The position numbers were made by a program, and so were the translations under genes. This document shows positions 26,301 through 37,317 of a DNA stretch of 64,000 nucleotides, piece after piece. The stretch lies in contig NC_135569.1 of assembly GCF_964340395.1 (NCBI RefSeq), forward strand, positions 12,331,019 to 12,395,018, given 5' to 3'. The stretch is from Glandiceps talaboti. Lineage: Eukaryota; Hemichordata; Enteropneusta; Spengelidae. The notes beneath the pieces were generated by a model, which was not told the DNA's origin, did no database searches, and was given only the letters and a program-made list of their open reading frames with translations. How positions within the stretch are numbered: the stretch's first letter is position 1; each line of letters begins with the position of its first letter.

Positions 26301-29300
26301 TTTCTTGTGAGTCACCACATAGAAAGAGATAGGGGAACATTAAATTTTGGTGTGTTACTAGAAATTGTGTGCATGACTGTTACGTCAAATTGGCTTAGAG
26401 GGCACACTGCTTAGTATGAATTGTTTTATCAATTAAAATTCCCAGATAAATGGCCATATTGATACTGTAAGCTGAAGCTGTTCACTAATCACATTATCAC
26501 TTGTCTTTTCATCTGTAGTGACTGCCTTAGCTGTTGCATCAGTTGTGAGGAAAGCTCTCCGTGATAAGTTGGTCAACATTAAACATGAAGTCGAAGTTTT
26601 ACGGAAAGATCCCAATTCACCACTGTATTCTGTCAAATCTTTTGAAGAACTGCACTTGTAAGTATAAAAAAATACAAGAACTTGAAAATAACACAGATTG
26701 CAACTTTAGGTTTTAGTGGTTGCTTAATGAGGACTGCCACTCCAAGAAGTAAAGACATTTTCGTAAAAGTATGGGTTCTGGAGAGTCATTTCATGATTTT
26801 ACGTCACCTACAATTACAACTAAAACATCAAGGGATCGCCAAATGACTGTGCGTATCATACACATTTTATGTTCCCCAAGAACAATTTAGATAGATAAGA
26901 AACTGGCTTCTCATAGACCACTCAATACAAATATAAACAACATCATCCGACCCCCTACTGATAGTATACACAGACATGGACACATCGTCCTTGGAACAAA
27001 CACGTTATTGAAAGTCATCACATTGTAGGCTTAGATTTTAACACATACAAGTGTATTGATTCAAAGTTACAAGTGATATGTGTGTACACATACAGTGCCT
27101 GCTTGTCGGCAAGAGTGTGGTCTTGTTTATATTTGTATTGAGTGGTCGGTAGGAAGCCTGTTTCTTATCTATCTAAATTGTTCTTAGGAAACATAAAATG
27201 TGTATGATACGCACAGTTGCTCGGCAATCCCTCGATGTTTTAGCTGTACTTGTAATTTCAGAAAAAAACATCAAGTTGATCTTGTGTCTTTATAGGGTAT
27301 CTGTGCTACGGACAATTGTCAACAAAAATAATGTATTCATGGTTGAACAATGAATATTCATGACTCCTAAGTGTATTCCCTTCAGTGTAAAAGATCTCTC
27401 TTGAATATTAGCTCATTAATATAAAAATATGCAAATCAATTATGAACTGAACAGTCACACTGTACACCAGGGTAGGGAATTCAGGGCGTGCAAACAGTTG
27501 CGGTTCTTCATTACACAAGAGCTTTGGTACCTGTACCTATTGTTTCTTCTACGTAAAACTAACATGATGTCTTTGTCTTCATTTCCATACTACAGTGTTA
27601 AATAGAACTTTATTTGACTGTTATCGTATTTACAAGTTATCTCTTTGTTTTTGCAGGAGACCAGAACTCCTGAAGGGTGTGTATGGAATGGGTTTCAATT
27701 CTCCCTCCAAAATCCAAGAGACTGCCTTGCCAATGTTATTAGCTGATCCGTAAGTGCTAAGTTCTAACAGAGAATTACTAATAAAATGGATCATACATAT
27801 CAAGCAGTGTGGCCTGTAAGTCAGTTTGTCATGCCGCTAACTCAGGCCCAGGAACATGATTACAGAATCTGATGATAGGCTTGATAAGATCTGATATGAT
27901 TGGTTAATTTTGCCATGTGATATTTGAGGCCCCGGAACATGATTGCAAAATCTCATTGTTGGCTTGCTAAGATATGATTGGTTAATTTTGTCATGTGATG
28001 TTTGAGACCCAGGAACATGACTACAAAATTTCATTGTTGGCTTGGTAAGATCTGATACAGGGCTCGAAATTCGCGGTAGTCCCGCGTCCACAGACTACCA
28101 ATGTTTGTCTCTGGGCTACCAAATTATGTGAGTGGTAGCCCAGTTGGGCTACTAAGTTTTGAATGAAACTGTGACAGCCTGACTCCGATGCCTTCCCGGG
28201 GGCCTCCGAGGTCGCAGTCATGTGGGACCTGTTCTCCCAAAATTAGCGTCAAAATCAGTGCGTCTTTTCCAAATTTGCATCCACACTACATGTACACGAA
28301 ATACATGTACACTGTACACGTCATTCTTCCGTACATCGTACACACAGCTTGTACTTCCAAAATGTCACAACAAAACATTTATATGTAACAATATTCTGTA
28401 TAGCGATTTAATGTTATCTTTCTATACTTTCAATTTTCTATGGTAATCACTCTCTGGAAATATGATCTCTGGCCCGGGCCCTTTCGGCTCTTCTCAGAGT
28501 CTGAGTACAGTACACTCTCGGTACAGCATTGCAGTAACTAAATTCCATCACATGAATGACAGCTTTAACTTTCAACTTGACAGAGACACAGTTGTAATGG
28601 TGTTTGATAAAATCTTATGCTGCTGATGAGAATTAACTATACACCTGTCCTACAGATTCGTTTATTCTTGAACGATGCCTAAAACATTCCGTGTGTAAAC
28701 CACGCTTATGCAACCACAGAGAGCTTGCAGTGGTGAATGGTAAAATTCACGTAATGCATTTGATCTAGTAGTAGTAGCAAAGCTCAAAAGAAAGTTGAAG
28801 TTTTAGTGAGAATGAAATGGTGACGTGATGGTTTGAATTTATCTGAGTGAAGTTTTCACCATGGACCGTCTGCCGATGTGGTCTTAGACTCTGATTATCT
28901 CTTCGCCCATGAATGGAAGGGCCTTTGCCATAATGGCCGTCGTGTATTGATACAAAACCTGTCTAACCCGTCTGTTAATAAGTAACCAATTACGTGGATA
29001 GATAATGATAACAGCACATAGTTTCTAAACTACCCAAGACGTAGTCTCCACATCAGGAAATGGCCATGGGGCTTATGAAACTGTTTATACGTTTTCCATA
29101 CGTTGAATCATATTCAAATTTTACAGGTCTCACTGCACCAAGAGATTTAGCTAATAGTTACTAGTAAGAACTACGACTAGATGACTTATTCTTCATTGCA
29201 ATAATAACCGTACGTTGTTTGCTAACACTGTAACAGTAAGCCTCACATGTCCCCTCTTTATAACACGTCCTCAGAGACGCATACATGCAAAAAATTGCGT

Positions 29301-30061
29301 CCCCAATGTCAAATATGGCGTGAAATACACACAAATAACGCGTTAACGTGACTTCTCAAGTTATTCAATCAATCACCGAATTCAATATATCATATAGTTA
29401 CATATATACACAAACACCATTAATTTAGGAATGCATGCATATGGGCTACCAGTCACTGCTCTCGGGCTACCAAATTTAAATGATGGTAGCCCACCTGGGC
29501 TACCAAGAAAAAAAACGAATTTCGAGCCCTGTGATATGATTGGTTAATTTTGCCATGTGATATTTGAGGCCCAGGAACACGATTGCAAAATCTCATTGTA
29601 GGCTTGCTAAGATATGATTAGTTAATTTTGTCATGTGATGTTTGAGACCCAGGAACATGATTGCAAAATCTCATTGTTGGCTTGGTAAGATATGATTAGT
29701 TGATTTTGTCTTGTGATTTTTGTAGGCACAAGAACATGATTGTACAGTCACCACATGCTTTGTGATATATGATTGGTTCATTTTTTTTGTAGGCCCAAGA
29801 ACATGATTGCACAATCTCAGAGTGGTACTGGTAAAACAGCAGCTTTTGTACTAGCTATGCTGAGTAGAGTAGATACTACCACAGACTATCCACAGGTTAG
29901 TAGCAGCTTTTATGAAATGCACATTTACATATTCATTTCAGTTACTTTTATATATTTATTGATATACATGTATTTATTTTTAAGCCAATAGGTATACACA
30001 CAATTACAATCATTCTACATTCCACATATATATTTATTTATGTATTTATTTATTTATCTAT

Positions 30062-30104
<43 letters not shown>

Positions 30105-33100
30105 TTTTCATTGACAGCAATCTGGCAGACCACACTGCTGACTGAAATTCATTCAAATTGGAAAACAGCACAACTAAAAAGTATATTTCTGTTTTGTTTC
30201 AGGCTCTTTGTCTGGCACCCACTTATGAACTGGCTTTACAGATTGGTGAAGTTGCTGAAAAAATGGGCAGTCAGATTCCGGGATTGGGGATCCGGTATGC
30301 TGTCAAAGGAGAGAAACGTAAGCATACAGTCCATTTTGTTAGCACACCTGAACTGATGGATTGGCACATGGATGAACAATTTCAAATTTTACAGTTGTGC
30401 TACCATGCCATTGGCACTTTTTTTTTTAAATAGATTTTTAAACAGATGGAAATCATGACGTCAACATAAGATATTATTCCCCAATATTTTTCTTCGTTCA
30501 GCCAAGGGAAATATGAGTGACCTAAGGGACCTTTGTCACTACATATAACAAACATTTTACACATTTATTAATCTTTTGCAATGTATTGAGTTACAAACAA
30601 GGACTTGGCATATGTTGTTTCACATTGATTTTTCAAGGAGGACGCCATGATAAAATTAAAATTGTTTTATAAATTAAAAAAATCCAAAAAAATGCCCAAT
30701 GGCCACCTAAGTGTGCATAAGTATACAGTGTGCCCTCTAACGATAGCCAAATTTTGTTGCTGTGAGTCAAAATGAGGAAAAGTGGGATATCTTGTGAGTC
30801 ACCACATAGTGGGAGATGGGGAACACCAAATTTTGGTGCATCACTAGAAATTGTGTACGTCCGTGGTGTGTCAAATTGGCTTAGAGGGCGCATTGATTCA
30901 GTAAATAAAATACTGTGAGTATCTTCTCGTAAGCAGAGGAAATTTCATCGCAAAAACAGATAAACTCAGCTTGTGCCCCTTCAGTCAGTTGTTAATGAGA
31001 AGTATATTATTATAGTATGTAGCGTGCATAGTAAGAGGACAGTTCAAACAGATATGTAAATAATTACATCAGTGTGAAAAATTTGTGAACTTCTCTCTCA
31101 GATTGGATTATGTCACTGGCCCTGTTTCCTCTGAGACTAATGATATTAATAGTTTTAGTATTTAGTAATACTTGTAGTGTTTATATAGCACTTTCCCAGA
31201 CTACTTAAAACACTTTACAATTATTACCCTTGGCACAGATCTATAGTGGCACAACAGCCTTTTGTACTTCATCTACTCCCTTGGGAAGCATCCAGTCTAT
31301 TGCAGTATATGTAAGCATAGGACTAAAACATTCACATATCAACCTCTATCCTACCAAGTCCCCACTTATATTTGGGTTGAGTGGGGCACAATCGTGGTTT
31401 AAATCTTACCCAAGGACTTTAGCTATTCAGAAACAAATGGCAGGAGCAAGACTAGTACCAACATGTTGCAGATTCCAAGCCAGTCACTCTAACTATTAGT
31501 CTAGTTCCTATACAGTATCATTATGATTTACACCTCCACTCACAGTATAGTCAACGTCGTTACTCTAGAAGTCCTGAGATGCATGAGATGCAATTTAAAA
31601 TTTATCCACAGCCACCCACACAGTCATGAACATCATGTCTTTGTTAATCAATCACAACATTCTAACCAATAACACAGTCCCTCATAAAGTTAGTATTTAT
31701 TAGGGCAGTTATGTAATGTCCAAATATGGTATATTTGTCAGCTCAGGATGCTACTTATACACTGTTTACGTCAATTTACACAGTTGGGGTTCACTGATTG
31801 GATAAACAACGTTGTGTGGTGATTGAGGGACCAGACGTGGTTTAGTTAGAGACCACGTTGGCATCCAGACTATCTAAGCGTGACCATCATGACTCCACAC
31901 CAGTGATCAAAATCAGTATGAGTATTAACTTGGTATTTTTATTATATTTTACCAGTTTCTAGACGTGACAAGATATGTGAACATATCATAATTGGTACAC
32001 CAGGCACGACATTAGATTGGGCTCTCAAGTTCAAGTTCTTTGATATTTCTAAAGTGAGAGTGTTTGTCTTGGATGAAGCTGATGTGATGATAGCAACTCA
32101 AGGCCATCAAGACCAATCTATGAGGATAAAGATGTAGGTATTCTAACAAGAATAGTGTAAATAGGGGAGTTGACTATGGTGGTGGTGGTGGGGGTGGGGG
32201 GTGGGGGGGTGGGGGTTGTACTCTTGGAGTAGTGACTTGACTGGTCAGGAACAATTTCTGACTTAGAGGTCATAGGTGGTATGTGTTGCGAGACATGGGT
32301 GTCTCCAAAATATATTTTGGATTGACTGAGAAAGCCTTGTTAATTCCACAGCAACATGAATATGAACATACAACATAAACCCACTCTGTAGTGTTAATAA
32401 AAGGTCTTCAAACCATCACAGTGCAGACCTCAACACTGTGTGCTCAGTGTTTGTATATACATGTATATGTATTAGTTGTATCCTAATGTGTGCTGAGACC
32501 ATGTGTATCTGTGAGCAAAGCTGTGTTACAACCCACAAAAAAACACTGGTGCATTTGATTGAGGGAAGGGAGGTAAGGAAAGACAAAATTAGATATTAAC
32601 AGTACAACTGATACAAAAACAACAGCAAGTGCTTCTGATGTGGGTTCAGGCAACACTTCTGTTTGCTTATATCTGTGGAAGTTATATTGTAACACTAACA
32701 TTCATAATTAATCTTTATACCATGTAGCATTTTATCAGTAAACTAGAGTTATGGGGTCCTAGCTCCCTGTGGTGTTGCTACTTTGATCAGTAAGTTACTG
32801 ATTCTAATGACATTGTATGTCTTTGCATGAAATTTGTCTACATTCCTGCTTACCATGGCAAGCAAATGCACCAATGTTTTTCTGTGGGTTGTATTTTGAT
32901 AAGGCCAAATAAAAAAGCTGTCTGGTTCCGGTTACCCAACCCCACCTAGATTTTCACGCTGACTCTCAAATTTTTTTATGTATTCAAGAAAAATAATAAT
33001 AAAATCGCGAAAATCGTGATGTCTCGCAAGAAATAGTAGTCTAAGTGGATATGGAAACTGACATCCACTTAAAAGACGATATAAAACTGTTCTTCCAATC

Positions 33101-36006
33101 TGTAATGACTGTACATCTGATAGGAAGAAATAAAGCAACACAGAGATGTTGGGTGAACAACTTTCTGTGCTGATCAAGGGGACTTTGACCAGACTCTGGT
33201 TATAGAAACCACAGTTGGCATCCAGACTAGACGTAGAACGACCCGGGTACATAATCCGGATTTTCTGTTCAATGACAATATCTGGGCTTATGCATGGTGT
33301 AATAACTATTAATTGCTATATCAGTTTTCCAATAATGTAATGTCTTATGTTTTTTATCACACAGGAGACTGAATGAAAGAATTTGTCAAATGATGTTGTT
33401 CTCTGCCACTTATGATGAAGTTGTTATTAAGTTTGCACAAGGGATAATTCCAGACCCTAGTATTATTCGCTTACGTCGCGAGGAGGAGTCTTTGGATAAT
33501 ATTAAACAGTTTTACATCGAATGCAACAGTCAGGACGATAAGTTTGAAGCCTTGGCTAACATATATGGAACGGTTTCTGTCGGTCAAGCCATGATATTCT
33601 GTCATGTAAGTTGAACTTTGACCTTTTACTTACGACTATTTCTGTTGGCGAACCCATAATTATCTGTTATATGAGTGTTGAACTTCAACTTTGAACTTTC
33701 AATGATTTATATTAGACATGCGATGATTATTAATCATGTAAGTTGAACTTTAATCTTTAACTTGGAACTAAACCAGATTAGGGAGGCTATCAACTTCAAA
33801 TGTTACAATCCTAAGAGAGACGGGAGTGTCAAACTTCGTAACATCTATACTCGGGTGATCATATTCCAATGTCAATGTGTGTATGTGTACATATCAGAGT
33901 ATATGTTTCAGTATTGAGGCATGCTGATTACATGCTAATCAGAATGCAAACCAATATACAAATTATCTTGTTATTTATATGTAAATTAATATGCAAATTA
34001 GTTGTCATCCTTGCAGTCTTGCCTTGGAAGAACACTGGCTTTAAATTTAAATAAAGTTTAGATTATTTGAGACTATACCAACACCTCATTTTCTATGTGT
34101 AGACCAAGAGAACTGCTGCCTGGCTTGCAGAGAAGATGTCAATAGAAGGGCACGCTGTAGCCTTACTAACTGGAGACTTGACTGTTGAACAACGTGTAGC
34201 GGTACTTAACAGATTTAGGGATGGTAAAGAAAAAGTACTTATTACAACAAATGTAGCTGCACGAGGTAAGAACAGATCCATGAGCATTTCAACTTGAAGC
34301 CACAATTTTGGATCAGTGTATGAAATACATGTATGCAATGTGTATCTAAAGAGAAACAAAACAAATTAATGGGGAGGGGGGGGGGGGGTGAAACACTAAA
34401 AAAAACTTGTTTTCTTGTGAGTCACCATATAATATGGAATAAGGGAAAACCAAAGTTTGATCCATCATGTGAAATTTCGTGCATGAGTGGCATTAAAAAG
34501 GGAACACTAAATTTTGGTCCATCACTTGAAATTTTGTGCATGAGTGGCATAAAAAGGGAAACCACTTGAGGAAATTAATGCATTTTCATAAAGTATTGGT
34601 TCTCCAGAGTCATTTCATGTTTTTCCATCACCTACAATAACTTGAGATTTCAGAGTTATCACCAAATAGGAACAAGGGAACACCAAATTTTGGTCCATTA
34701 CAAGAATTTTTTGTGCATCAGTGGCCTTAAAGAGGAACACAACTCCATTAAATAGAGACATTTTCATAAAGTATCGGTTCTGGGGAGTCATTTCATGATT
34801 TTACATCACCTACAATTACTTTCCAATTCAGAGAGACATCAAGTTGATCTTGTGCCTTTATAGGGTATCTTTGCTATTGGCCATTTCTTTTATGGTAGTC
34901 AACAGAAATAATATATTCATGGTTGAACAATGAATATTCATGACTCCTAAATGTGTACTCCCTTCAGTGTAAAACATCTCTCATGAATATTCAATTTCAG
35001 ACTTTTATTTCACTCAATGATGTATTATTATTAATATTGTGTATTATATTTATTACAGGAATAGATGTTGAATCAGTTACAGTGGTTGTTAATTTTGATA
35101 TTCCCGTTGATGTCAACGGACATGCAGATTGCGATACATATCTCCATAGAATTGGTAGAACAGGTAGATTCGGTAAATCAGGATTGGCCTTGAACATGGT
35201 GGACGGAAAACGAGCTCTGTTGCTGATGAGAAAAATTGAAGACCATTTTGGTAAGATTTACTATAAACATTTATTTACAACTGCTGACATCAGACCATGG
35301 ACGAACGGAACCTGTTACAAACGAGGAAAGTAAACAAATGGTCTTATCAACAATTTGTTTACAATTAAACATCAGGGAGTGAAAGATTACACTGTGATTA
35401 ATAGAGAAACTTGCTGCTTGTAGGTAGTTTTAGCACAGCTTGAGACAGACTAAGAGATACAGTTGGTTGAACATTGTAGTAGGTAGTTTTAGCACAGCTT
35501 GAGACAGACTAAGAGGTACAGTTGGTTGAACATTGTAGTAGGTAGTTTTAGCACAGCTTGAGACAGACTAAGAGGTAGAGTTGGTTGAACATTGTAGTAG
35601 GTAGTTTTAGCACAGCTTGAGACAGGCTAAGAGGTAGAGTTGGTTGAACATTGTAGTAGGTAGTTTTAGCACAGCTTGAGACAGGCTAAGAGGTAGAGTT
35701 GGTTGAACATTGTAGTAGGTAGTTTTAGCACAGCTTGAGACAGTTGGTTGAACATTGTTGTATTTGTCTTACCTCAAGCCATATATGCAGTTATGGCATT
35801 GTAAGGGTTAACACAACTTCACAGGGACACTCGGGTGCAGTACAAATAGCAGCCATATTTCAATTTACGACTTTCATTTAGAGAAATAAAGTATTTATTA
35901 TTATGTGTCACTCACGTACCTAACATTGCTTCATTTTACAGGACGGAAAATTGATAAACTTAGGGCTGACGACATGGAGGAGATTGAAAAGATAGCAGAG
36001 CAGTAG
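23387..36006 (+). CDS. DDX19: ATP-dependent RNA helicase DDX19 (Dbp5 orthologue), complete
   Basis: Eleven exons join in frame to 535 codons: 23387-23449, 25275-25530, 26519-26657, 27657-27749, 29793-29895, 30203-30317, 31956-32133, 33365-33605, 34103-34265, 35059-35250 and 35942-36006. All introns are GT-AG. DDX19/Dbp5 remodels mRNPs on the cytoplasmic face of the nuclear pore during mRNA export, stimulated by Gle1 and IP6. Motifs by residue: Q motif GFNSPSKIQ 165-173, motif [11 protein letters not shown] 190-199, Ia PTYELA 224-229, GTPGT 270-274, DEAD 296-299, SAT 329-331, [11 protein letters not shown] 444-453, [10 protein letters not shown] 480-487, and the C-terminus [30 protein letters not shown] is characteristic of DDX19. 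The N-terminal extension (about 110 residues, Gly-rich then Ala-rich) is longer than in the 479-residue human protein. The start fits: [14 protein letters not shown] resembles vertebrate DDX19 starts. All catalytic motifs are intact. Confidence 0.97.
23950..24386. mobile_element. Element with mirrored arrays of CAACTCGGCCCA (DDX19 intron 1)
   Basis: Six copies of CAACTCGGCC, mostly followed by CAC or TAC, lie at 23952-24050. Six copies of the reverse complement GGCCGAGTTGG, some degenerate, lie at 24287-24384. Between them is about 230 bp of unrelated sequence. The whole is a large inverted repeat made from short tandem units, as in non-autonomous DNA transposons with iterated ends. No clear target duplication or coding region. 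Confidence 0.75.
24683..25037. mobile_element. TA-flanked palindromic MITE, copy in DDX19 intron 1
   Basis: About 355 bp palindrome. The left arm reads GAGGATTAGATGTTTATTTT then CCAAGTCTGTGTTTGTAACT. The centre is TTGTTATTGTACGTACAATA. The right arm mirrors the left (AAGGACTTGGCATATGTTG, ATCCTCATCCATATGGCCAC) and ends CCACTT followed by TA. The same family is at 56559-56965 and 25925-26215. Confidence 0.85.
25925..26215. mobile_element. TA-flanked palindromic MITE, diverged copy in DDX19 intron 2
   Basis: Same layout as 24683-25037: left arm with GCCATATGGATGACAAATGC, centre GCTATTGTACGTACACTAAC, right arm with ACAAGGACTTCATATATC. It is more diverged and its right end is eroded. Confidence 0.75.
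26227..26411. mobile_element. GTGTGCCCTCTAA short inverted-repeat element, copy 1
   Basis: About 185 bp between AGTGTGCCTTCTAATGATAG and CTTAGAGGGCACACT, giving inverted ends of about 13-14 bp. The interior is shared with 30728-30892 and, inverted, 61226-61392: GCCAAATTTTGTTG, TGTGAGTCAAAATGAG, CTTGTGAGTCACCACATAG and ACTAGAAATTGTG. It is non-coding and lies in DDX19 intron 2. Confidence 0.8.
26753..27425. repeat. TGAATATTCATG-family repeat split by a MITE (DDX19 intron 3)
   Basis: The left part is 26753-26816 (TTTTCGTAAAAGTATGGGTT to CACCTACAATTA). The right part is 27247-27425 (TTGTAATTTCAGAAAAAAAC to TGAATATTCATGACTCC and beyond). Removing the insert restores the order seen at 17206-17400. 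Confidence 0.75.
26817..27246. mobile_element. 430 bp MITE with about 120 bp terminal inverted repeats and TA target duplication
   Basis: The ends are CAACTAAAACATCAAGGGAT and the reverse complement of CAGCTAAAACATCGAGGGAT. The arms match for about 120 bp, including GTGCGTATCATACACATTTT and AACAATTTAGATAGATAAGA. TA lies directly outside each end (26815-26816 and 27247-27248), as for Tc1/mariner-type elements. It splits a dispersed repeat in DDX19 intron 3, so it is younger than that repeat. No coding content. Confidence 0.85.
27836..29792 (+). repeat. Tandem array copied from the DDX19 exon 5 acceptor region, with an insertion
   Basis: Units of about 78 bp, three at 27836-28057 and three at 29532-29792, each carry a version of GGCCCAAGAACATGATTGCA, the first bases of exon 5 (29793), plus the intron sequence before it (TGATTGGTTAATTTT). 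Most copies have lost the acceptor (TTTGAGGCCC for TTTGTAGGCCC), but the last one at 29721-29726 still reads TTTTTGTAG. The exon-like part corresponds to the segment encoding [15 protein letters not shown] transposon (28058-29531) separates the two halves. Confidence 0.85.
28058..29531. mobile_element. 1474 bp non-autonomous DNA transposon (ends CAGGGCTCGAAATTCG)
   Basis: Terminal inverted repeats of 16 bp, CAGGGCTCGAAATTCG and CGAATTTCGAGCCCTG. A 5 bp direct repeat, TGATA, lies on both sides, and the neighbouring array unit shows the uninterrupted form AAGATCTGATATGATTGG. Subterminal GGGCTACCAAA/TGGTAGCCCA repeats occur at both ends. I see no transposase-like frame. The family is uncertain (hAT-like ends, but the duplication is 5 bp rather than 8). 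Confidence 0.85.
30025..30107. repeat. (TTTA)n microsatellite (DDX19 intron 5)
   Basis: About 20 TTTA units lying shortly before exon 6. Confidence 0.95.
30546..30705. mobile_element. Half copy of the TA-flanked palindromic MITE (DDX19 intron 6)
   Basis: Right arm only: ATAACAAACATTTTACACAT, AACAAGGACTTGGCATATG, GCCATGATAAAATT and a truncated end with CAATGGCCACC. Confidence 0.75.
30728..30892. mobile_element. GTGTGCCCTCTAA short inverted-repeat element, copy 2
   Basis: Ends GTGTGCCCTCTAACGATAGC and GGCTTAGAGGGCGCA. Same orientation and interior as 26227-26411; about 165 bp. It lies in DDX19 intron 6 directly after the half MITE. Confidence 0.85.
31150..31498 (-). mobile_element. SINE, tRNA-derived head at the right end (DDX19 intron 6)
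   Basis: On the minus strand it starts with TAGTTAGAGTGACTGGCTTG (box A-like), then TTGGTACTAGTCTTGCTCC. It shares its body with 53041-53390: GGACTTGGTAGGATA, AATGTTTTAGTCCTATGCTT and ATACTGCAATAGACTGGATG. Its tail contains AATTGTAAAGTGTTTTAAGT and GTGCTATATAAACACTAC. No coding capacity. Confidence 0.7.
31499..31772. repeat. Dispersed repeat, inverted partner of 36482-36748
   Basis: CACCTCCACTCAC, TGAGATGCAT, ATTTAAAATTTATCCACAGC, TGTCTTTGTTAATCAATCAC and CAAATATGGTATATTTGTC recur in reverse order and complement at 36482-36748. About 270 bp, non-coding. Confidence 0.8.
32176..32217 (+). repeat. G-rich tract (possible G-quadruplex)
   Basis: Alternating runs of two to seven G separated by single T over about 42 bases on the sense strand of DDX19 intron 7, just after exon 7. 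Confidence 0.8.
32214..32400 (+). mobile_element. SINE tail fragment (DDX19 intron 7)
   Basis: ACTCTTGGAGTAGTGAC, GGTGGTATGT, GACTGAGAAAGCCTTG and CAACATGAATATGAACATAC match, in order, the body of the minus-strand SINE at 61560-61865. The tRNA-like head is missing. Confidence 0.55.
34400..34740. repeat. Fragments of the GTGTGCCCTCTAA element interior, repeated
   Basis: Three partial stretches (about 34405-34495, 34500-34565, 34660-34740) carry TTGTGAGTCACCATATAAT, GGGAACACTAAATTTTGGTC and CATGAGTGGCATAAAAAGGG, resembling the interior of 30728-30892 without its ends. A G run lies at 34378-34388. Confidence 0.55.
34760..35000. repeat. TGAATATTCATG-family repeat (DDX19 intron 9)
   Basis: Nearly complete, uninterrupted copy: GTATCGGTTCTGGGGAGTCA, TACATCACCTACAATTACTT, AGAGACATCAAGTTGATCTT, TTTATAGGGTATC, and TGAATATTCATGACTCC. 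An extra fragment of its start lies at 34588-34650. It serves as an empty site for the MITE at 26817-27246. Confidence 0.75.
35420..35759. repeat. 59 bp minisatellite (DDX19 intron 10)
   Basis: About six near-identical units beginning GTAGGTAGTTTTAGCACAGC and ending TTGGTTGAACATTGTA. The last unit has an internal deletion. I see no relation to either flanking exon. Confidence 0.93.
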
Positions 36007-37110
36007 ACAGAAAAATACAGCTTTGTTGTTATTTATTTTATTTTGATGTACGATTTCAAAGCAAGGTCATTTTTGTGATAATATTTGTGTCTCACTAACA
36101 AACGACGGAAAAAGAGCTTCCACAATAAGAATAAGTAACAAGTGCAGGCAGGTCTTATAAATATGTTTTAGAACTCACAGATTTTCTTAAGAATCAAAGG
36201 AGAATGTATTTCCGAACATATTTAGCTTTTAACTTTGCCTTGGAAAGATTACGTTTCAAATGGTCAAAGACCTCTTGAGTTGATATAAAACAGTGCCTCC
36301 CAGAGGTGACAAATTTAAACCGCCATCTTGGAAAAGATCACTACGAACAGCTCCCTCTAGAGGAAATATAGAACAGTGATGCCTGAAGGTGTCATATATG
36401 CCCATATTCAGATGATGGTCAAGTCCCTCAATCAGCACAAAATGCTGTTCATCCAATCAGTGAACTTTAACTGTTATAGTGATGTAAACAGTGTATTAGT
36501 AGCATCCTGAGATGACAAATATACCATATTTGGTCATTACGTAACTGCCTCAATAAAAACTACCTTTATAATGGACAGTGTAATTGGTTAGAATTTTGTG
36601 ATTGATTAACAAAGACATAATGTTAATGACTTCTGTATGTGGCTGTGGATAAATTTTAAATTGCATCTTATGCATCTCAGGACTACTAGTACTAGAGTAA
36701 TGACTTTGACTATACGTGAGTGGAGGTGTAGATTGTAATGATACCTTATAGGGGCTGGACTAGCCCCCCACCCCCACCCCCACCCCCATAAACAGCACGC
36801 TCTACAGATGGCCTTTCATATTTGTAACAAATGGGCACCCTGTTTAGATTTATAACTTGCTGATGCATGTATATGTTTTAATCTAATGTGAATGTTATGT
36901 AAAACCCACATATCACAAAAATAGAAGCCTCTAGGTGAATATGTGAAGTACACATCATTTACCGAGCTATCAATAGTACCATAGGCCAATAGAGGGCGCT
37001 GTTGAATAACATCAATGAGATATGTATACTTCACAGAAAACTTTTTGAGATATGTAAACCTAAATATCCACTGTTTTTGTATTAAATTCAAATAAAAACC
37101 TTAAAGTAAA
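36007..37110 (+). other. Probable DDX19 3' UTR and downstream DNA
   Basis: A canonical AATAAA at 37091-37096 is a possible polyadenylation signal about 1.1 kb after the stop, followed by GTGTGTGTGT (37118-37128), which could act as a GU-rich downstream element. The stretch contains the inverted dispersed repeat 36482-36748 and a C-rich tract at 36765-36787. The real transcript end is not provable from sequence. Confidence 0.4.
36482..36748. repeat. Dispersed repeat, inverted partner of 31499-31772
   Basis: Reverse-complement match over its length: CACTGTTTAC-type end, ACAAATATACCATATTTGGT, GTGATTGATTAACAAAGACA, GGCTGTGGATAAATTTTAAA and GTGAGTGGAGGTGTA. Confidence 0.8.
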
Positions 37111-37317
37111 GTATTGCGCGTGTGTGTGTCACTTCTTTGCATTTACACATGGTGGATCTAGACGAGATTTGAAATTGTTAAGTGGGCTTGATCTGGTGGA
37201 TCTAGACGAGATTTGAATCTCGAAGTCCCAAACTTCAGACCCCGAGGTCTTGGTTTACTAAGATAGACACAAATTAAAACTATTGTTGTGACATGTTGAT
37301 ATACTACTCTGGCAGTT

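Noticed and set aside
28188-28446. Transposase fragment inside the 1474 bp element
   Set aside because: The short overlapping frames show no catalytic or DNA-binding motif. The element looks non-autonomous.
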